Below are positions 27,876 to 36,844 of a stretch of DNA of 64,000 nt, in pieces; position 1 is the first letter of the stretch, and each line of letters begins with the position of its first letter. A program made the translations under genes and the position numbers. Origin of the DNA: Neosynechococcus sphagnicola sy1. Lineage in GTDB: Bacteria; Cyanobacteriota; Cyanobacteriia; Neosynechococcales; Neosynechococcaceae. The DNA lies in contig NZ_JJML01000001.1 of assembly GCF_000775285.1 (NCBI RefSeq), positions 1-64,000 on the forward strand, in the 5' to 3' direction. The notes below the pieces were generated by a model that was given only the letters and a program-made list of their open reading frames with translations, did no database searches and had not been told where the DNA came from.

Positions 27876-27877
27876 AT

Positions 27878-27903
27878 ATTCTATAGCTAAAAAGTTATAG
27901 AAT
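27878..27903. promoter_or_regulatory. 26-bp inverted-repeat operator, copy C (upstream of DUF4079)
   Basis: ATTCTATAGC, six bases, GTTATAGAAT. The outer 8-bp arms ATTCTATA and TATAGAAT are a perfect inverted repeat. It ends 45 bp before the DUF4079 start, starting immediately after the DUF3122 stop. Confidence 0.65.
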
Positions 27904-27948
27904 GATGAACTGATTTTAAGATATATAAATACTTTGGAGATAAGCATC

Positions 27949-28434
27949 ATGAGTTCAGACAGTCTAGCCGCTCTCAAGCCCTATCTCAGTTTCTTCCACC
28001 CGATTACGATGTGGATCTTGTTGGTGGTTGCGCTCTACGCGATGTATTTGGGTGTGCAAGTTCGGCGGGCGCGGTTGGCAGACGGCGAACTCAAGAAAGA
28101 ACTGGTGAAGGGTCGGTTCGCGATTCGCCATCACCAAATTGGCTCCATCCTCCTGGCACTGATGGTGATAGGAGCGATCGGAGGCATCACCGTGACTTAC
28201 CTCAACAACGGCAAAATTGTGATTGGTCCCCACCTGTTTGCAGGGTTAGGAATGGTGGGGTTGGTTTCCACGTCTGCGGCGTTGGTGCCCTTTATGCAAA
28301 AGCATGACTGGGTTCGCAGCATCCACGTTTCATTAAACCTGATTCTGCTGGGACTATTTGGCTGGCAAGCCGTGACAGGTGTGCAAATTGTACAAAAGAT
28401 TGTCAGCAAGATGATGACGAATGGTGTAGGTTGA
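27949..28434 (+). CDS. DUF4079 membrane protein, cytochrome b561-like
   Basis: 161 residues from ATG 27949. There are four membrane helices with histidines in helix 1 (LSFFHPITMWILLVVALYAM), the RFAIRHHQIGSILLALMV region, IGPHLFAGLGMVGLVSTSAA, and WVRSIHVSLNLILLGLFGWQ. Paired histidines across helices fit a b561-type dihaem arrangement, as proposed for DUF4079, a cyanobacterial family. It could shuttle electrons across the membrane for the neighbouring haem and Rieske proteins. An operator-like repeat lies just upstream. Confidence 0.78.
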   Translation: MSSDSLAALKPYLSFFHPITMWILLVVALYAMYLGVQVRRARLADGELKKELVKGRFAIRHHQIGSILLALMVIGAIGGITVTYLNNGKIVIGPHLFAGLGMVGLVSTSAALVPFMQKHDWVRSIHVSLNLILLGLFGWQAVTGVQIVQKIVSKMMTNGVG

Positions 28435-28466
28435 CTACCCGCTTATCCTTTCCGAGTCTCCCACGG

Positions 28467-28991
28467 TCAGGCTTTAGCGATCGCCTCTCCGGCGGTTTTC
28501 CAGCCTGCAAAACTTGGCGGAAAACCCCGGACATTATCATAGCCGAACAGGTGTAAGGTCATTACTCCCATTGCCGATCGATAGCCCGTTGAGCAGTACA
28601 ACACTACGGGGCGATCGCGCGGGACTTTATCCAGATTATGAGTTAAGGTTCGGAGCGGAATGTTGATGGCATCAGGAATATGTCCAGACTGATATTCAGA
28701 TGGTTCACGCACATCTACTAACAGGGGCTGATCGTTCTCCAACAGACTTTTTAAGCCTTCGACATTGGCGATCGTGTAATAGCCTGCTGGCATTGCTGTG
28801 AGAAAGTGATCGACTCCTGATTCTAGAGTTAGGACTGCTTCAGGCAGAGTTTGTATCCGTTCCTGAGAGACCGATCCAGCCGCCGCGTTGAGCGTTGCTG
28901 CCATGATCGGGGTTTGCCCAGCACCAAACAAAAGACAAACCCAGAGGGCGAATCCCAGCACTATCGTCTGAATTGACTGCTTGAATCGCAT
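28467..28991 (-). CDS. exported rhodanese
   Basis: 174 residues from ATG 28991 (an in-frame start 48 bp upstream would add a charged leader unlike a signal peptide). A signal peptide (SIQTIVLGFALWVCLLFGAG) is followed by about 65 residues of linker and a rhodanese domain: LLVDVREPSEYQSGHIPDA, active loop YCSTGYRSAMG with the catalytic cysteine, and GFPPSFAGWKTAGE. Location in the periplasm or lumen separates it from the cytoplasmic rhodanese at 21229. It is convergent with DUF4079. Confidence 0.85.
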   Translation of the reverse strand: MRFKQSIQTIVLGFALWVCLLFGAGQTPIMAATLNAAAGSVSQERIQTLPEAVLTLESGVDHFLTAMPAGYYTIANVEGLKSLLENDQPLLVDVREPSEYQSGHIPDAINIPLRTLTHNLDKVPRDRPVVLYCSTGYRSAMGVMTLHLFGYDNVRGFPPSFAGWKTAGEAIAKA

Positions 28992-29089
28992 CGATTGATC
29001 CCAAAACGGGTCTTTCTCATTATCCCACCCTTTTATCATTTCACCCGCTGTTATCGGGTTGCAACTCCAGCAGGATGAGAGCTGACAAT

Positions 29090-30184
29090 TCAGGCAACTA
29101 ACTCTGCCATCAGCTCAGCAACGGGCATCATGTGTTTGGCACGTCCAGCATTGCTACCCGAAAAAATCAGCCCATTTTCGATATCCCCCCGTGCGGCTTT
29201 ATCCAAGGCTTGAACAATGCAGTAGTATTGCTGTTCATCGCGGCATTTGCAGGCATGGAGACAATTGAACAAACACCGTTTTTCCAAATCAGGGGAACCT
29301 GCGATCGCCTTCTCCACGAACGCATTGCGTAACGCTCGTCCTGGCATTCCGACTGGGCTGGAAATAATCACCACATCGTCTGGTTTGGCATGGAGATGAA
29401 ACTCTTTGTAACGGATAACGGCATCACATTCATCGGTAGTGATGAAACGAGTGCCAATCTGTACGCCGCTAGCTCCTAAGGCCAGCATCCGATCAATATC
29501 GGCACGATCCCACACCCCGCCAGCCGCAATCACTGGAATAGCTTGACCGACTTTTTGTTGGAGATAGGCTACCAATTCTGGGATGACATGTTCAGCCTCT
29601 AAAGCGCGATCGCCCAGTTCATCTAATTTAGCCCCCAGATGCCCTCCTGCCGAGTTGGGATTTTCCACCACAAACGCATCCGGCAGCCGTCCGTATTGCC
29701 GCTCCCACTTGCGGCACATAATGCGCGCCGCACGAGTACTGGAGACGATCGGCACCAGTGCCACTTCTGGATGTGCTGCGGCATATTCCGGCAATGGCAG
29801 CGGCAAGCCTGCGCCTGAAATAATCAGATTGACCCCTTCTTCAGCCGCTGTCCGCACCAACGTTTCATAATCTTGGGCAACGACCATCGCATTGATGCCC
29901 AGAATCCCATTCGGGCTTAACGTTCGTGCTTTTCTAATTTCATCAATCAACGCCAGCCGATTGGCCTCAAAAAACTGCTCCCTACGTTTGCGAGCATTCG
30001 GCTGGGTGATATCAAAGTAGGGTGAGTTTAGTCCTAGAGCAACAGCGGATATGATGCCAATCCCACCTGCATTGGCAACGGCAGCGGCAAGCTGTGCTCC
30101 AGAGATGCGGATGCCCATGCCTCCCTGAATGATAGGATAGCGGGCACGATGTTGACCAATTTGAAGCGATGGTAATGATGGCAT
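29090..30184 (-). CDS. nitronate monooxygenase-like FMN oxidoreductase
   Basis: 364 residues, TIM barrel of the 2-nitropropane dioxygenase/FabK family: RYPIIQGGMGIRISGAQLAA for FMN, INAMVVAQDYETLVRTAAEEG, VIAAGGVWDRADIDRMLALG and GVQIGTRFITTDEC. Near residue 310 a cysteine-rich stretch, RCLFNCLHACKCRDEQQYYC, has five cysteines; in some relatives such clusters suggest an iron-sulfur centre. It carries one of the four island operator-like repeats 142 bp upstream. The real substrate is not evident. Confidence 0.8.
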   Translation of the reverse strand: MPSLPSLQIGQHRARYPIIQGGMGIRISGAQLAAAVANAGGIGIISAVALGLNSPYFDITQPNARKRREQFFEANRLALIDEIRKARTLSPNGILGINAMVVAQDYETLVRTAAEEGVNLIISGAGLPLPLPEYAAAHPEVALVPIVSSTRAARIMCRKWERQYGRLPDAFVVENPNSAGGHLGAKLDELGDRALEAEHVIPELVAYLQQKVGQAIPVIAAGGVWDRADIDRMLALGASGVQIGTRFITTDECDAVIRYKEFHLHAKPDDVVIISSPVGMPGRALRNAFVEKAIAGSPDLEKRCLFNCLHACKCRDEQQYYCIVQALDKAARGDIENGLIFSGSNAGRAKHMMPVAELMAELVA

Positions 30185-30325
30185 ACAGGTATGAGTTTAG
30201 TCCTGAAGGGGCATAGGCATCAATAGCGACAACAGACAGTCGCTGGTTAGCACGGCTGAGCTACTGAAACTACTAGTGGCTTGAAAGGCAAAACAGGGCT
30301 TTGAACTCTAGATCGCCTACTGACA

Positions 30326-30351
30326 ATTATATAATCATACAGTTATAAAAT
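30326..30351. promoter_or_regulatory. 26-bp inverted-repeat operator, copy D (upstream of the nitronate monooxygenase-like gene)
   Basis: ATTATATAAT, six bases, GTTATAAAAT. It matches copy C at 19 of 26 positions. It lies in the 470-bp gap 30185-30653, which otherwise holds a MITE and no convincing gene. Confidence 0.55.
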
Positions 30352-30481
30352 AACGTGCAGAGGTGCTTGCGTTGGTACTGGACTGCTAATGAATGATGAA
30401 ACCAGTAAACCCTTTGTGAACAGCCATTTCAGGGATTCGAGCTTTGATCGCCTGAAATCTTTGTCTGGCAGGATTTTCAGA

Positions 30482-30576
30482 TATAGCGTTTCCGGTTCCC
30501 GTGAGGTACAAACTAGAGGCTTAAACCCTACCCTGTGTCGTCCTACCTGTACCTCATCCGACGAAGAACCGCTATA
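30482..30576. mobile_element. 95-bp MITE with TATAGCG ends (IS630 type)
   Basis: Imperfect inverted ends: TATAGCGTTTC at the left and, on the other strand, TATAGCGGTTC at the right, with inner arms TGAGGTACA repeated inverted on both sides. TA at each end fits the TA target of IS630/Tc1 elements, and the IS630 remnant ending at 41160 in this window also has a TATAGCG end. No coding capacity. Confidence 0.6.
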
Positions 30577-30653
30577 GTTATCCTCCTTTTAGAAACCAGT
30601 GCCGTTACCAGACGTTATGAGATCATTCAAATTGCTCAAGCATCGGGAGCGCT

Positions 30654-31259
30654 TCAAAACTCGCATTGCTCAGAGTTTTGAACAGTTATTACTGGCTGAA
30701 AAGACAAGTTCGGCATTGCCCATTCCAGTAGCACGGCACGACACTGCAAGCAGTTGAGGTTTTGAAGCAACTGATGAACGCCTGCGGCACTGACGGGGTA
30801 AGTGGTTGCAATAGTGTTGGGCAGGGGGGGTGAGAGGCTATGGATATGAGCTACGAAACCATACAGTTTCTGGTTGGAAAAGGAACTGTTTACTGCCCAA
30901 CCTTCGGTATTTAAAGGAATTAATTGAGTGATATTCGCTGCTTCAATCCCTAATTCTCGCTTTAAGGTTGCGATCGCTGCCTGTTCAGGCGTTTGTTCCT
31001 CTAACACTCGACCACCTGGAAAATCCAATGTCACCTGCCCAAGTCCAGGACGATAGCTTGGAGGCGGAAGCAAAAATTGACCGTCCTGAATCGGCAAAAC
31101 AATCACGGAATCTGCCTTCTCAATCCGCCAGTATTCCAGGATCTCCCCCTGATGGTCTTGTAGGTGTTCGCCAATCAACGTCATCCAACGCGAATGCAGT
31201 TCCAAGAAGCGATCGCGCACTCGCCAGGGTTGCTCAGGGTTAAGCTGCCTTTTAGCCAT
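30654..31259 (-). CDS. NUDIX hydrolase family protein
   Basis: 201 residues. The Nudix-fold core reads DFPGGRVLEEQTPEQAAIAT followed by LKRELGIEA. This is a degenerate Nudix box: REL is followed by GIEA and not by EExG, so one metal-binding glutamate may be missing and hydrolase activity is uncertain. The N-terminus (RDRFLELHSRWMTLIGEHL) is family-like. Its start codon overlaps the end of cysK by 8 bp (ATGGCTAA), so the two are translationally coupled. Confidence 0.75.
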   Translation of the reverse strand: MAKRQLNPEQPWRVRDRFLELHSRWMTLIGEHLQDHQGEILEYWRIEKADSVIVLPIQDGQFLLPPPSYRPGLGQVTLDFPGGRVLEEQTPEQAAIATLKRELGIEAANITQLIPLNTEGWAVNSSFSNQKLYGFVAHIHSLSPPLPNTIATTYPVSAAGVHQLLQNLNCLQCRAVLLEWAMPNLSFQPVITVQNSEQCEF

Positions 31260-32235
31260 GACTCAAGGCAGCGGGAGGTTTTTGTGAAGCATTCTCTGTG
31301 CTAATTTCGTGCCACATTGCCGTGCTGAGATAGCGTTCTCCTGCACTGGGTTGAATGATCACAATCCGTTGATCCTGGTAGTGCGATCGCTGCCCGATGT
31401 GTAACCCCACATAAACCGCTGCACCCGTTGAAATACCGCTCATGATGCCTTCTACTTGCGCCAATTGTCGTCCTGTCTCATAGGCGTGCGCTTCGGTAAC
31501 GATGACAATTTCATCAATCAAATCCACTCGCAAGACATCTGGTATAAACCCTGCACCAATGCCTTGTAAATTATGTTCGCCCGCAGGCTTGCCACTCAGC
31601 ACCGCACTGTTTGCAGGTTCAACCGCAACAATTTGGAGGCTGGGATTTTGTTGTTTGAGATAGCGTCCAGCGCCCGTGAGAGTACCGCCCGTCCCCACCC
31701 CCAATACCAATGCAGCGAGTTGTCCCTCAGTGTCCTGCCAGATTTCGGGTCCAGTGGTGTCGTAATGGATTTTGGGATTGGCAGGATTGCTGAACTGATG
31801 GGGTGAAAAGGCGTGGGGCAGTGTGGTGAGTAGCCGACTTGCATAGGCGATCGCCCCTTGCATATCATCGGCGGCGGGAGTCAAGATGATCTCTGCTCCA
31901 TACGCCTGCACAATTTGCCGTCGTTCCTGGCTCATATTGTCTGGCATCGTCAAAATCAGGCGATAGCCCCTGGCGGCACATACCATCGCTAACCCAATGC
32001 CCGTATTCCCGGAAGTTGCCTCCACGATCGTCGAAATTCCGGGTTGAATCAGTCCGGCTCGTTCTGCTTCAAGCATCATGCTGACAGCAATCCGATCTTT
32101 GACGGACTTGGCCGGATTCATGCCTTCTAGCTTCAGCACAATTTCGGCGACACAGCCAAACTGCTGGGGTAAGCGTTGGAGCTTGACCAGTGGTGTGTGA
32201 CCAGTGATTTCAGTAATGTTTTTATAAATGTTCAT
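31252..32235 (-). CDS. cysK: cysteine synthase A (O-acetylserine sulfhydrylase)
   Basis: 327 residues, fold type II PLP enzyme that makes cysteine from O-acetylserine and sulfide. Visible motifs: EGMNPAKSVKDRIAVSMM with the PLP lysine, EATSGNTGIGLAM substrate loop, LGVGTGGTLTGAGRYLK phosphate-binding loop, and PSAGERYLSTAMW at the C-terminus. It is at the centre of the sulfur island, 20 bp downstream of the large 4Fe-4S membrane fusion gene and coupled to a NUDIX-type gene. It may be an island-specific isozyme. Confidence 0.93.
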   Translation of the reverse strand: MNIYKNITEITGHTPLVKLQRLPQQFGCVAEIVLKLEGMNPAKSVKDRIAVSMMLEAERAGLIQPGISTIVEATSGNTGIGLAMVCAARGYRLILTMPDNMSQERRQIVQAYGAEIILTPAADDMQGAIAYASRLLTTLPHAFSPHQFSNPANPKIHYDTTGPEIWQDTEGQLAALVLGVGTGGTLTGAGRYLKQQNPSLQIVAVEPANSAVLSGKPAGEHNLQGIGAGFIPDVLRVDLIDEIVIVTEAHAYETGRQLAQVEGIMSGISTGAAVYVGLHIGQRSHYQDQRIVIIQPSAGERYLSTAMWHEISTENASQKPPAALSHG

Positions 32236-32254
32236 AAAGTAAACCGAGAAGCCC

Positions 32255-34967
32255 TCAAATAATGAGCCAGAAACTCGTCACCGTCAGTCCGGCGATTAAC
32301 AGTAAATGAGGCAGATTGCTGAGCAAGGTGCACTTGGTAATACGTAACAGTGGGTAGACACTAAAAATCAGAGCGGAGAGCAGCGTGACTCCTTGAAGGA
32401 AAGCGGCAACATCAGCACTCCAGGTGAGAGTCGGTAAGCCCGTGCCGCTGAAGCCCAGGGTTCGCGCCAGGACAGGCAGAATTTGACCCGCTTCTGTGAC
32501 TGCCGATGGGATATAGTGCGCCAGGTTTGCGGCCAGGGTAAAGGGCAGATAGGCGTAGATGAGGGTGAGATAGGTGGGTTGTTCGGGATCAAGCAGGCGA
32601 GCGATCGCATGGGTGCCATAGGTCAGCACGGCTGGGATACTCAGGAGTGCCAGGGCGATCGGCGTACTGGTCAGTAGATGGTCAGCATCAAGGGGAACAT
32701 CGTGGAAGCCTAGCCAGCCTAAAAGCCGTTGGGCATGGTGCATAAATACCCCACCAAACAACAGCAAGAGGAGCGCGACTTCTGCCCAAAAGCCCCGGTG
32801 ATGATCCAGTAAGTCTGATGTGGGAAACCGTAGGTTTAACTGCACCGATCGATGAGGACAGGCTTTGAGACAGGTCATACACAGCACACAGTCTCGGTTG
32901 TCCGGCAATTGCGCGGGATGCGAATAGAGCGGACAGCCGCCCGTTGCCTGTCCTTCCGTCGGCAGGGCATCGGCAAAGGTAACAGGGGTGGCGCTACTGC
33001 CTTTATAGCAACCAAAAGTGCTGCACTGACTCCCACACACCTGTTGAGTCGATCGCAACTCCACCATTGCCAGTTTGGCAAACATCCCGTTCATACCGCC
33101 GATCGGGCAGAGATAGCGACACCAGAGCCGCCGTTCATAAATTAGGCTAAAAATCACCGCTCCGGCTGTAATCGCCAGGAGCAACCAGGCAGAAAGGACG
33201 GCATGGTGCGGCAAATCCCAGAGCTTTTCCCACAAATAAATGGCCACAAAGCCACCAAACAAGATCCAGGCTCCCCAGCGATTGAGCCATTGGGTATTCC
33301 AGGTGAGTTGCTGACGTGGAAACAGCCACAGGGAGAATCGGCGAAGCCATTCGGCTGTGATCATGAAGGGGCAAACGGCACACCAGAGCCGCCCGACAAA
33401 GACGAAGAGAAACAGATAACCGGGCCACCACCACGCCCAAAAGAGATTGAGCGTCACACTGCTGTCTCGTGCTTGGGGACCAATAAATCCAGCGATCGTG
33501 ACGGGCACAAAAAACTGCCATCATCACCATCCAGATGCCCTCTGGATACCAGCGACTCAGCAGCACTTGCCGCAGCCCGGTTACATGGGTGAGCAAATCC
33601 ACTCGGAAGGCGTTCTTCGCAGACTGCACCGACCACAGGGCTTGTTCTGCAAGCACAACTTGTCCTGGTGGGGTCATGATCACCGCCCGATGCAAAATTT
33701 CTGCTAATTCTGTGAGGTTGCCCGGATAGTCATAGCTCAGCAAGCGCCGCAGATCCGACTGATCCAGGTCTAGCAATGGACGATTTTGTGCCTGACAGAA
33801 CCGGGCTAGAAAGTAACGGGCAAACGCTGGAATATCTGCCTTGCGCTGGGGCAAGCTAAACAGCTTGATGGGAATGGCATCTACCGCTGGCAACTCTAGT
33901 TTGTCCGGCGCAGCAAGAATTAAGCGAACCCAGGACTGAACCGGCTTGGGAGGCTCGGTTGTCAGAGTGCTGGAACTACTCAGCCCATGATTTGGCAGGA
34001 CACCCCCCGTTTTGCAGTAGTCGGTCAGGCGGGCGCGATCGCCCTTGCTCAACACCTGAATATTATTCAACAGTAGGGTTCCCCGCTCTAACAGTGCGAG
34101 GATGCCCGATTGTCCGCCGACTCTACCAAATAAAGCGTCAGTATTGAGCCTACCATCCTCTGTTCGAGGCAACCTGGCACAATCTAGCTCAGTAAACGGC
34201 TGGTCTGCGATGCCAGAACGGGCATGGATCAGCCCTGCCAGAAAGGTTTTTCCAGTTCCTGGTTGGGCTTGAAACAAAACAGGTTTCAGAGTAGCGGCGG
34301 CTTGATCAACTTGTTCCACCAGCTTTTGACTGGCTTTGCTGTCGCCCAGGATCATCTCTCCGGTTGGAACCGCTTGAATGTAAGCTTGTAAGCCTTGAAT
34401 CCGGCGTTGTTCTTGAGCAATGCGGGCACTGAAGGCGTTTAAGTCTTGCGCTAACAGGGCGTTGAATAGATGTTCAAGCTCGCTAGACTGCTGCATCAAC
34501 TGACGAAATTGAGCCTTGGGTAAAAACCAGATTTCACTAGCCGTGAGGGCGATCGCCTGCGTCTGGTGCCTGCTGTTTTCAGGGTTTGCCATCAATGACA
34601 CATAGCCGAACAGCTCTCCAGCACTGCGATAGCGAATCAGAGATTTGCCAATCGGAGACAGTCGAGCAATCTCGACTGCGCCCCACTTCAGCAGGTATAG
34701 CCCAATATTTTTTTGTCCTTCCCGGTAGATCGGTGTTTGGGGTTCGACGCGAAAGCACTGTAAGGACTGGGCGATCGCGGTTAATAGTTGTGCTGGAAGC
34801 TGTCCCCAAAGCCGATGAAAACTTAACCACTGGCTACATTCCAGTACCATCTGCTCATTGGAAGGTGCCATGCTTGTGCTACCCGTTCCCAGCGGCAATA
34901 ATGACTCTGGAGTGACCAGAACTGACTCAGGCTGAAGACCATTGGTCAAAATCACTCCAGAATCCAT
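32255..34967 (-). CDS. cyclic-nucleotide-binding / AAA / membrane 4Fe-4S fusion protein, one single-base shift
   Basis: About 904 residues after repair. Order: a cNMP-binding domain (residues 55-175; QTPIYREGQKNIGLYLLKWG), a linker, an AAA domain with Walker A QAQPGTGKTFLAG near residue 240 and ERGTLLLNNIQVLS as Walker B region but no GAFTGA loop, then membrane helices, paired CxxxCP motifs (LWCAVCPF, WCRYLCPIGG), the ferredoxin motif CVLCMTCLKACPH, and four more helices. It resembles NosR/NapH-type electron-transfer modules. The shift is in a run of six A at about 33510-33515. Without GAFTGA it should not be a sigma-54 activator. Confidence 0.75.
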
Positions 34968-35011
34968 AATGCCTCTTGTGGCGATTCATCCAATCACAGG
35001 CGCTTTTACCT

Positions 35012-35373
35012 ATGACCCACATTTTACTGTACTTACTCTTAGGGCTTACGGCAGGTGTTGTGAGCGGTTTAATTGGCATCGGTGGGGAGTCGTGATCGTC
35101 CCGATTTTGATTTTTGGGTTTGGCTTATCCCAACACGAAGCCCAGGGCACAACTCTGGCCATGTTAGTCCCCCCGGTTGGCTTACTGGCGGCATGGACTT
35201 ACTACAAGCAAGGATCTGTGAATTTTCAGATTGCCGCTCTCTTGTGTGCTGGTTTTTTCTTAGGTGGGTTGCTGGGTGCAAAGCTGGCGACTGGTCTCTC
35301 GAATGTGCTTCTAGAAAAGGTGTTTGGCGTTGCGATGCTGGCGATCGCACTCAAGATGATCTTTGCTCGATAA
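35012..35373 (+). CDS. half-size TauE/SafE family protein, one single-base shift
   Basis: About 120 residues when repaired. MTHILLYLLLGLTAGVVSGL leads to IGIGGGVVIVPILIFGFGL, the TSUP glycine motif, then HEAQGTTLAMLVPPVGLLAA and a final VFGVAMLAIALKMIFA. The shift is a missing G in the GGTGGGG stretch near 35090, the only clear single-base loss in this part of the window. Half-size TSUP proteins presumably dimerise to make the full eight-helix carrier. It is divergent from the 4Fe-4S fusion gene with about 44 bp between. Confidence 0.75.
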
Positions 35374-35381
35374 GCTAACAA

Positions 35382-36115
35382 TTATGCTTTCACAGCGACC
35401 ACCTGCACGACTGCGCTACGCCCCCGATGAAATAACCCTTCCTGGATATCTCGCTCCAGTTCAACAGCATGCTTGAACTCCAATCCTTTCAGTTCTTGCT
35501 GGAGGGTTGCCAGTTCCATTGTCAATTCAGCAGTGGGCGGTCCCCCTGTTTTGAATGCCAGTTGACGGGGCGTGTAGGCTTCTAGCACAAACACCCCAAC
35601 CGATCTCAGTCCAGTCACCACTTGCCGATGGACATGAGCGCGGATGGTGGGTGGCAAGTGGCAGAAGATCGAGACGATCGCATCCCAGTCATCAGGTTGA
35701 ATGGGGAACTCAGCCAGATCTGCCACGACTGTTTCGATCGCTACAGAACGCTCTGCTGCAAGTTTTTGAGCTTTCTCCAATCCGATAGGAGAGGCATCAA
35801 CGGCTGTAACCTGACATCCTTGCTGTGCCAGATACACCCCATTCCTGCCTTCCCCATCTGCCAGACAGAGAACCCGCCCTTTGGGAATTTGCTGAACCAC
35901 TGACACTAGAAAATCATTTGGGCTCTTGCCATACACATACTCAGAGGATGTTTTAAAAGTCTTTCAGGGTGTGTTTCACCACCCTAGCTACCTAGAAGCT
36001 AATACGAGAGAATCAGGGTTCCAGGGTTTGCGATCGCGCCTCTGAGTTGTATTTGAGGCTAAAGCCTACCCTTTTAAAACATCCTCTCAGCTTGGCTGTA
36101 TCGTTCATTCCACAT
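35382..36115 (-). pseudogene. class I SAM-dependent methyltransferase, interrupted by a MITE
   Basis: The downstream part (35382-35943) encodes YVYGKSPNDFLVSVV, motif I VLCLADGEGRNGVYLAQQG, VTAVDAS and the rest of a TehB-like methyltransferase. The missing N-terminus lies beyond a 143-bp MITE: ATG 36115 begins MWNERYSQAE, which joins exactly to YVYGKSP when the MITE and one TCA target copy are removed. Read through the MITE, translation stops after MWNERYSQAERMF. It is convergent with the half-size TSUP gene. Possibly a shorter protein could start from GTG 35936, but it would lack the N-terminus. Confidence 0.85.
35944..36086. mobile_element. 143-bp MITE with 16-bp perfect ends, IS5-derived
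   Basis: GAGGATGTTTTAAAAG at the left and its perfect inverted copy at the right, flanked by TCA on each side (3-bp target duplication). The ends match the IS5-family terminus at 445-464 at all but one position, so the IS5 transposase of that element could have moved it. No coding capacity. Confidence 0.88.
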
Positions 36116-36160
36116 AGGTTACGTTGCGAATTGGGATAACGAGATGACGAGTCGTATTTA

Positions 36161-36840
36161 TTAACACCAGGATTGCTCATCAGGAGGATTGTGCAGCAAT
36201 TCTCGAATATTCGCTTCGATGACCCGGTAGCCCACATTGCCGTTGAGCCGTTGCCGTCCCTCATTAAAAAATCAACGTGGGGCTGACAGACACCGTATGC
36301 TCCTTCACCAAGTCAAGGTCTTTAGAGAGTTGAGCGTATGCCTCACCAGTATCAATCTGCTCCTGAATCGCGGCGATCGGCAGTCCAAGCTCTTTGGCAA
36401 TGCCAAATTGTACCTTGCGGTCAGAAACATTCGCCAGTTTTGTTAAAAAACGCCTCCCGAAAGGCCCAGGTTGCTTTTTCAAACACTTTCTCTGCTTTTG
36501 GAACGATACCCTTCATCTCCAGTAGTTGAATGGCATGGAGAAACAAATGACAGGATGACGAGGAGGGTGGTATCACATCAGTCCAGATATCGGGATGAAC
36601 GGTGATGTGATCAAACTTTTTCACGACTGCGTGAACGTGGTCACTATAGCCTTGGAAGCCACCCTTATCGCGCCAACGATTCTCCAGCTTTTCACGGGCA
36701 TCGCCAAAGACCGGGACGAAATGTGGCGCGATCGCAATCTTGTCTTGAAAGTTAGTTTGCAGCTCATCCAGGCGAATTTGAGCGATATAGGCCCAAACGC
36801 AAAGAACATCGGAAAAATAGGAAATATGAATGGGTTCCAT
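36161..36840 (-). CDS. DsbA-family thioredoxin-fold oxidoreductase, two single-base shifts
   Basis: About 225 residues from ATG 36840: MEPIHISYFSDVLCVWAYIA, where the active-site position reads CVWA instead of CPHC, so it has one catalytic cysteine, as in 2-hydroxychromene isomerase/FrnE relatives. The helical insertion has HFVPVFGDAREKLENRW and the C-terminus KEHTVSVSPTLIFNEGRQRL. Shifts lie in runs of six A near 36444-36449 and 36266-36271. It ends 45 bp before the MITE-broken methyltransferase on the same strand. The frame upstream runs into an RND transporter fragment without a stop. Confidence 0.75.
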
Positions 36841-36844
36841 GAGG

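Noticed and set aside
30389-30577. 62-codon plus-strand frame upstream of the NUDIX gene
   Set aside because: It runs through the MITE, so its coding look is accidental.
32255-34967. Sigma-54-dependent activator
   Set aside because: The AAA domain lacks the GAFTGA loop and there is no Fis-type HTH at the end; the C-terminus is a membrane iron-sulfur module.
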